DNA from: Rhynchonema sp. JSB1_4
Lineage: Eukaryota; Nematoda; Chromadorea; Monhysterida; Xyalidae
Direction: 5' to 3'
Assembly: GCA_030248065.1 (NCBI GenBank)
Contig: JASAMV010002557.1
Span: forward strand, 62,001 to 126,000
Length of the DNA stretch: 64,000 nt
Part shown: one piece after another, positions 61,301-64,000 of the stretch
How positions within the stretch are numbered: the first letter of the stretch is position 1
Layout: every line of letters starts with the position of its first letter
The notes under the pieces: model-generated
What the model was told of the DNA's origin: nothing
Seen by the model: the letters and a program-made list of their open reading frames with translations, nothing else
Database searches by the model: none
Position numbers and translations under genes: made by a program

Positions 61301-63455
61301 AACATAGTTTCTGGAGGTGAGAGTGTGAAGTGTTCATTCAAAATTTGTACGTGTGTTGGTGTTACCGTTTGGTTTACACCTTGAGCACGATATTACAGTA
61401 TAAAGATTGATATAAAACGGGTATAGGGACGGTTAATGTTTTCACGACTTTGCACGACCAGAAGTGACATTCACGCGCGCACGCGGTGCATTCGGCCTCA
61501 GCATTCGTCGCAGGTGCGTAGTCGACTCCACATATCCACGGACTTTGAGCAACATAACAGAGAAATGCCTGATTTTCAACGCGATCGCTTGTTAATCAAT
61601 CGGTAGTTGTTTCCCTCGTTCCCGATGGTAGGTTAGGTCGGGACTTAGGCTGGCCTACGCTTGAGCTTAAGCCTAAGCAAGGCCACCATTGGGGGGGACA
61701 GTACCGGGGCTACCTTTCCATCGATCCTTTCTAGATCATGCAACACTGTGTCCACACTTATGACCCAAGGACATGCTGTTAGACTTAGACAGTGCGTCTG
61801 GGTGCACGCTCGCGTGTGGACATACACGATAGGTGACTGTACATGTACATACAGTGATGGGGCTTATGTTGTTGTACACGCACAGTTGTGGGGCGTTCAA
61901 ACCGCTTGCTGGTTGTTGTTTTGGTAGCAGGTTAGATCCTGCCTCCCGCTTCTGTATTTGATGCACCCACACTTCAGTCTCACCACTCTATATGGTAAGA
62001 TTTGAGGTTTATCCTGATGCTGATGTACAAAGGGAACGTACATAACAATGAGTGTGGGTAGCCGAAATTGAAGCACTTGTCTTTATAAAGCAGGCAAACT
62101 TAAGTCCAGCACTCCTCGTTCATTTACTGTGCACTTGACATTAAGACCTGGGTGGGTGTACCTCTATGGGGCTGTGCGTGAAGAATCGCTTGGCGACTAT
62201 GACTAGACGACCACTGTGTATTTTCCTACGCATAACATTATTCCTTTCCTTTCCGTTTGCCCCACCATTTGAAGGTATTCCTGGTGAAGAAGTCTGAGAG
62301 TAACTGTGTTGCTTCTGCTGTGTGCATGTGCATGTGTGCACCTGAAGACACAAGTGCAATGCAAACAGTGGTGATCGTACACAAACATTAATGTGCGAGT
62401 AATAAATCAAACATGGACAGGCTACCCCATGTTGTGAGACACAAAGTTGCATGGTGCGTGCATGTGCACCAGAAGCGGTACAAAGCCGTTGTGTGGGGAC
62501 GTTTGCGCTGTGAACCCAAATATGGTCATCTTGGCCTGGCCATGTTCGTGTGAGTGCAGCAGCCATTTTTCAGAACTCGGTACGTGCTAGTGCTGGCTCA
62601 GCGTTGAGCTCTGCTGCGAAAAATTTAGCAAAACGCGGAGCACGGTGTTTTGGTGATTTCATGTGTTTGGCCATTCAGCGGTCGACGCTGAGGCCTATTT
62701 GCTGCACAAAGTCACTGTCGTCGTCGATCCAGTACCATGATCCAAACGGAGCAGGACCAATCTTTTCTTACCGCCTGGGCAGGCGGCAAGGTGACATGGT
62801 CAACACTTTCGGACGGAATATTCCAAAGTTTGTCCCTGTGGGATATGGCGTCCAATTCGGCACCACCAGGTGGGATACTGCGTCCGGTTGGTGCCCAATT
62901 GGATGCAGTGTCCCAAACAATCGGCAGAATAACTCGAAACTGATAGCTGTTGGTTGAGAATACACTGAATCGCAATAAAGCGGTTGGATTTTAGCTGGTT
63001 AGTGTTTCTGACAGATCTCGCCAATTGTGACAAACTGTTTTTCACGAGACTGACCCGTGTGTGCACGATTGTGCTGAGCGCTGCTGCGGTGTTGTTAAAA
63101 AATGGTGCGGGTTTCATCGAATCATATGAATGAAACAATAAAGGTGGAGTTGTACTTGTCCGTTTTGAGCTTATAGACAATGAGGACAAATTTTTGTTTC
63201 AATTATGTTTTGTGATTGCGTTGGAGCACTAATTTCGACCAGCGTAAAAGTTGTTCATTTGGTGCAGTGGATTGCAGTGTATAATTCAGGGAACACGGAC
63301 AATCAGCAAAAAGAAATTTTTGGGTTGTCTTTTGTGTCACTATCACTGCACGCCTGAACATTCAATCGTGAAATATTGAAGAAGAGATGTTCTTCGTGTA
63401 TTATTCATCATAATTTATCACAGCAGATGAACAGGTTTATCTCACACATGGTGTG
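58310..63455. other. Intergenic, no gene recognised
   Basis: Should contain the laminin beta promoter and 5' untranslated region. No exon with recognisable homology was found on either strand; open frames at 59128-59493, 60253-60531 and 62550-62957 show no domain and no partner exons. A core piece of the laminin-intron MITE family lies at 63232-63258. Confidence 0.45.
62840..62914. repeat. Short imperfect inverted repeat
   Basis: GGGATATGGCGTCCAATTC at 62840 and the inverted GGGACACTGCATCCAATTG at 62914 give arms of about 26 bases with several mismatches around a short spacer. Possibly one end of a decayed element. Confidence 0.35.
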
Positions 63456-64000
63456 TTATTTTGCAACATTTCCAAAATGTGCCCTGGGCACCATGTACTG
63501 GACGGTGTTGCTGTTGCCACGAGATGATGGGATTGCCATCCGAGCTGGACTAGTGGACATGCGCGCCCGATTCTCGTGTTGAGACACTTGTGGTGGCAGC
63601 AAGGGTGCATTATGCATCGGTTGTGACTTGCTGATGTCGTTGACAACTTGTTGTGAAGTTGTTGTGGCAGGCACCGCGGCACTTGGTTTCACCTGGTTGA
63701 AGTTGTCAACAATCAACACAATTATCAGGTCAATGCAATGACAGTGACAGAAAATGTCGTGGCTCGGATCCCGAATTACCGTGGGGGACCCCGGATCATG
63801 TCACTATGAAGAGGATAGATTGCATCTATGCAAGACAATCAGGTACAAGCACGTTACGCGTGGCAAAGATGCCTACGTATACGTATCAATAATTACCTGT
63901 TGCACCACTTTGGGTGACGGTGCACTGAATGCGCTCTTCAGTGTGTTTGACAGTTGGTCAAGCAATGGTGCATAGCTGGCCGCTTCGTCCAAATAGCTAC
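63456..64000 (-). CDS. 3' end of an unidentified gene (partial)
   Basis: Two phase-0 exons of a reverse gene that continues beyond the window. The exon 64000-63897 (open at the edge) reads SYLDEAASYAPLLDQLSNT... and ends at a GTAATT donor. The last exon, 63692-63456, follows a CAACCAG acceptor and gives 78 residues rich in Ser, Pro, Gln and Thr (VKPSAAVPATTTSQQVVND), ending HFGNVAK and a stop. The composition suggests a disordered C-terminal tail. No domain was recognised, and most of the protein is outside the window. Confidence 0.62.

Noticed and set aside
62550..62957. A 135-codon forward open frame
   Set aside because: Begins at a non-ATG codon, has no recognisable domain, and overlaps an inverted repeat.

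Overview
The window is invertebrate nuclear DNA. It holds about ten intron-rich genes, most introns being 50-120 nt with GT-AG ends, for animal-specific products: a laminin beta chain, a C-type lectin/complement-module protein, a multi-Ly6 protein and TSG101. The ankyrin-like gene at 27-31 kb resembles a family I associate with nematodes. A nematode is therefore my best guess, at low confidence; only 'non-vertebrate metazoan' is firm.

Layout. A secreted EGF / sushi (CCP) / C-type lectin gene runs forward at 0.3-7.3 kb, followed by a calmodulin-like gene (7.7-8.9 kb). A we­akly supported forward gene lies at 11.0-11.5 kb and a small reverse gene for a C-terminally anchored membrane protein at 12.2-12.5 kb. 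A four-domain Ly6/uPAR gene with a GPI-type tail (16.1-21.3 kb, +) converges tail to tail on PYROXD2 (21.6-25.2 kb, -). The ankyrin-like gene (27.1-31.2 kb, +) converges on TSG101 (32.7-36.6 kb, -). A membrane-anchored Pro/Gln-rich protein gene (39.6-41.7 kb, +) converges on a laminin beta gene of about 40 exons (43.1-58.3 kb, -). The last exons of one more reverse gene enter from the right edge (63.5-64.0 kb). The genes share no obvious pathway: extracellular recognition and matrix genes are mixed with housekeeping genes.

Repeats are the unusual part. At least six non-autonomous insertions have hAT-type ends (CAG-type termini) and exact or near-exact 8-bp target duplications: 22683-23041, 30196-30906, 35906-36383, 36840-37840, 37954-38394 and 38531-38710. 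Several share a design without sharing sequence: a private short repeat on both flanks and an AT-rich core with a GC palindrome. There are also two Tc1/mariner-like inverted-repeat elements with TA duplications, a 0.96-kb foldback element built of GGGCCC-bearing subrepeats, a long inverted repeat in a Ly6 intron, and a family of about 200-bp inverted-repeat elements that recurs through the laminin introns, one of which contains a tRNA-like sequence.

Exon boundaries were placed by eye from splice consensus, reading frame and protein homology. Boundaries called approximate are uncertain. No database search was possible.
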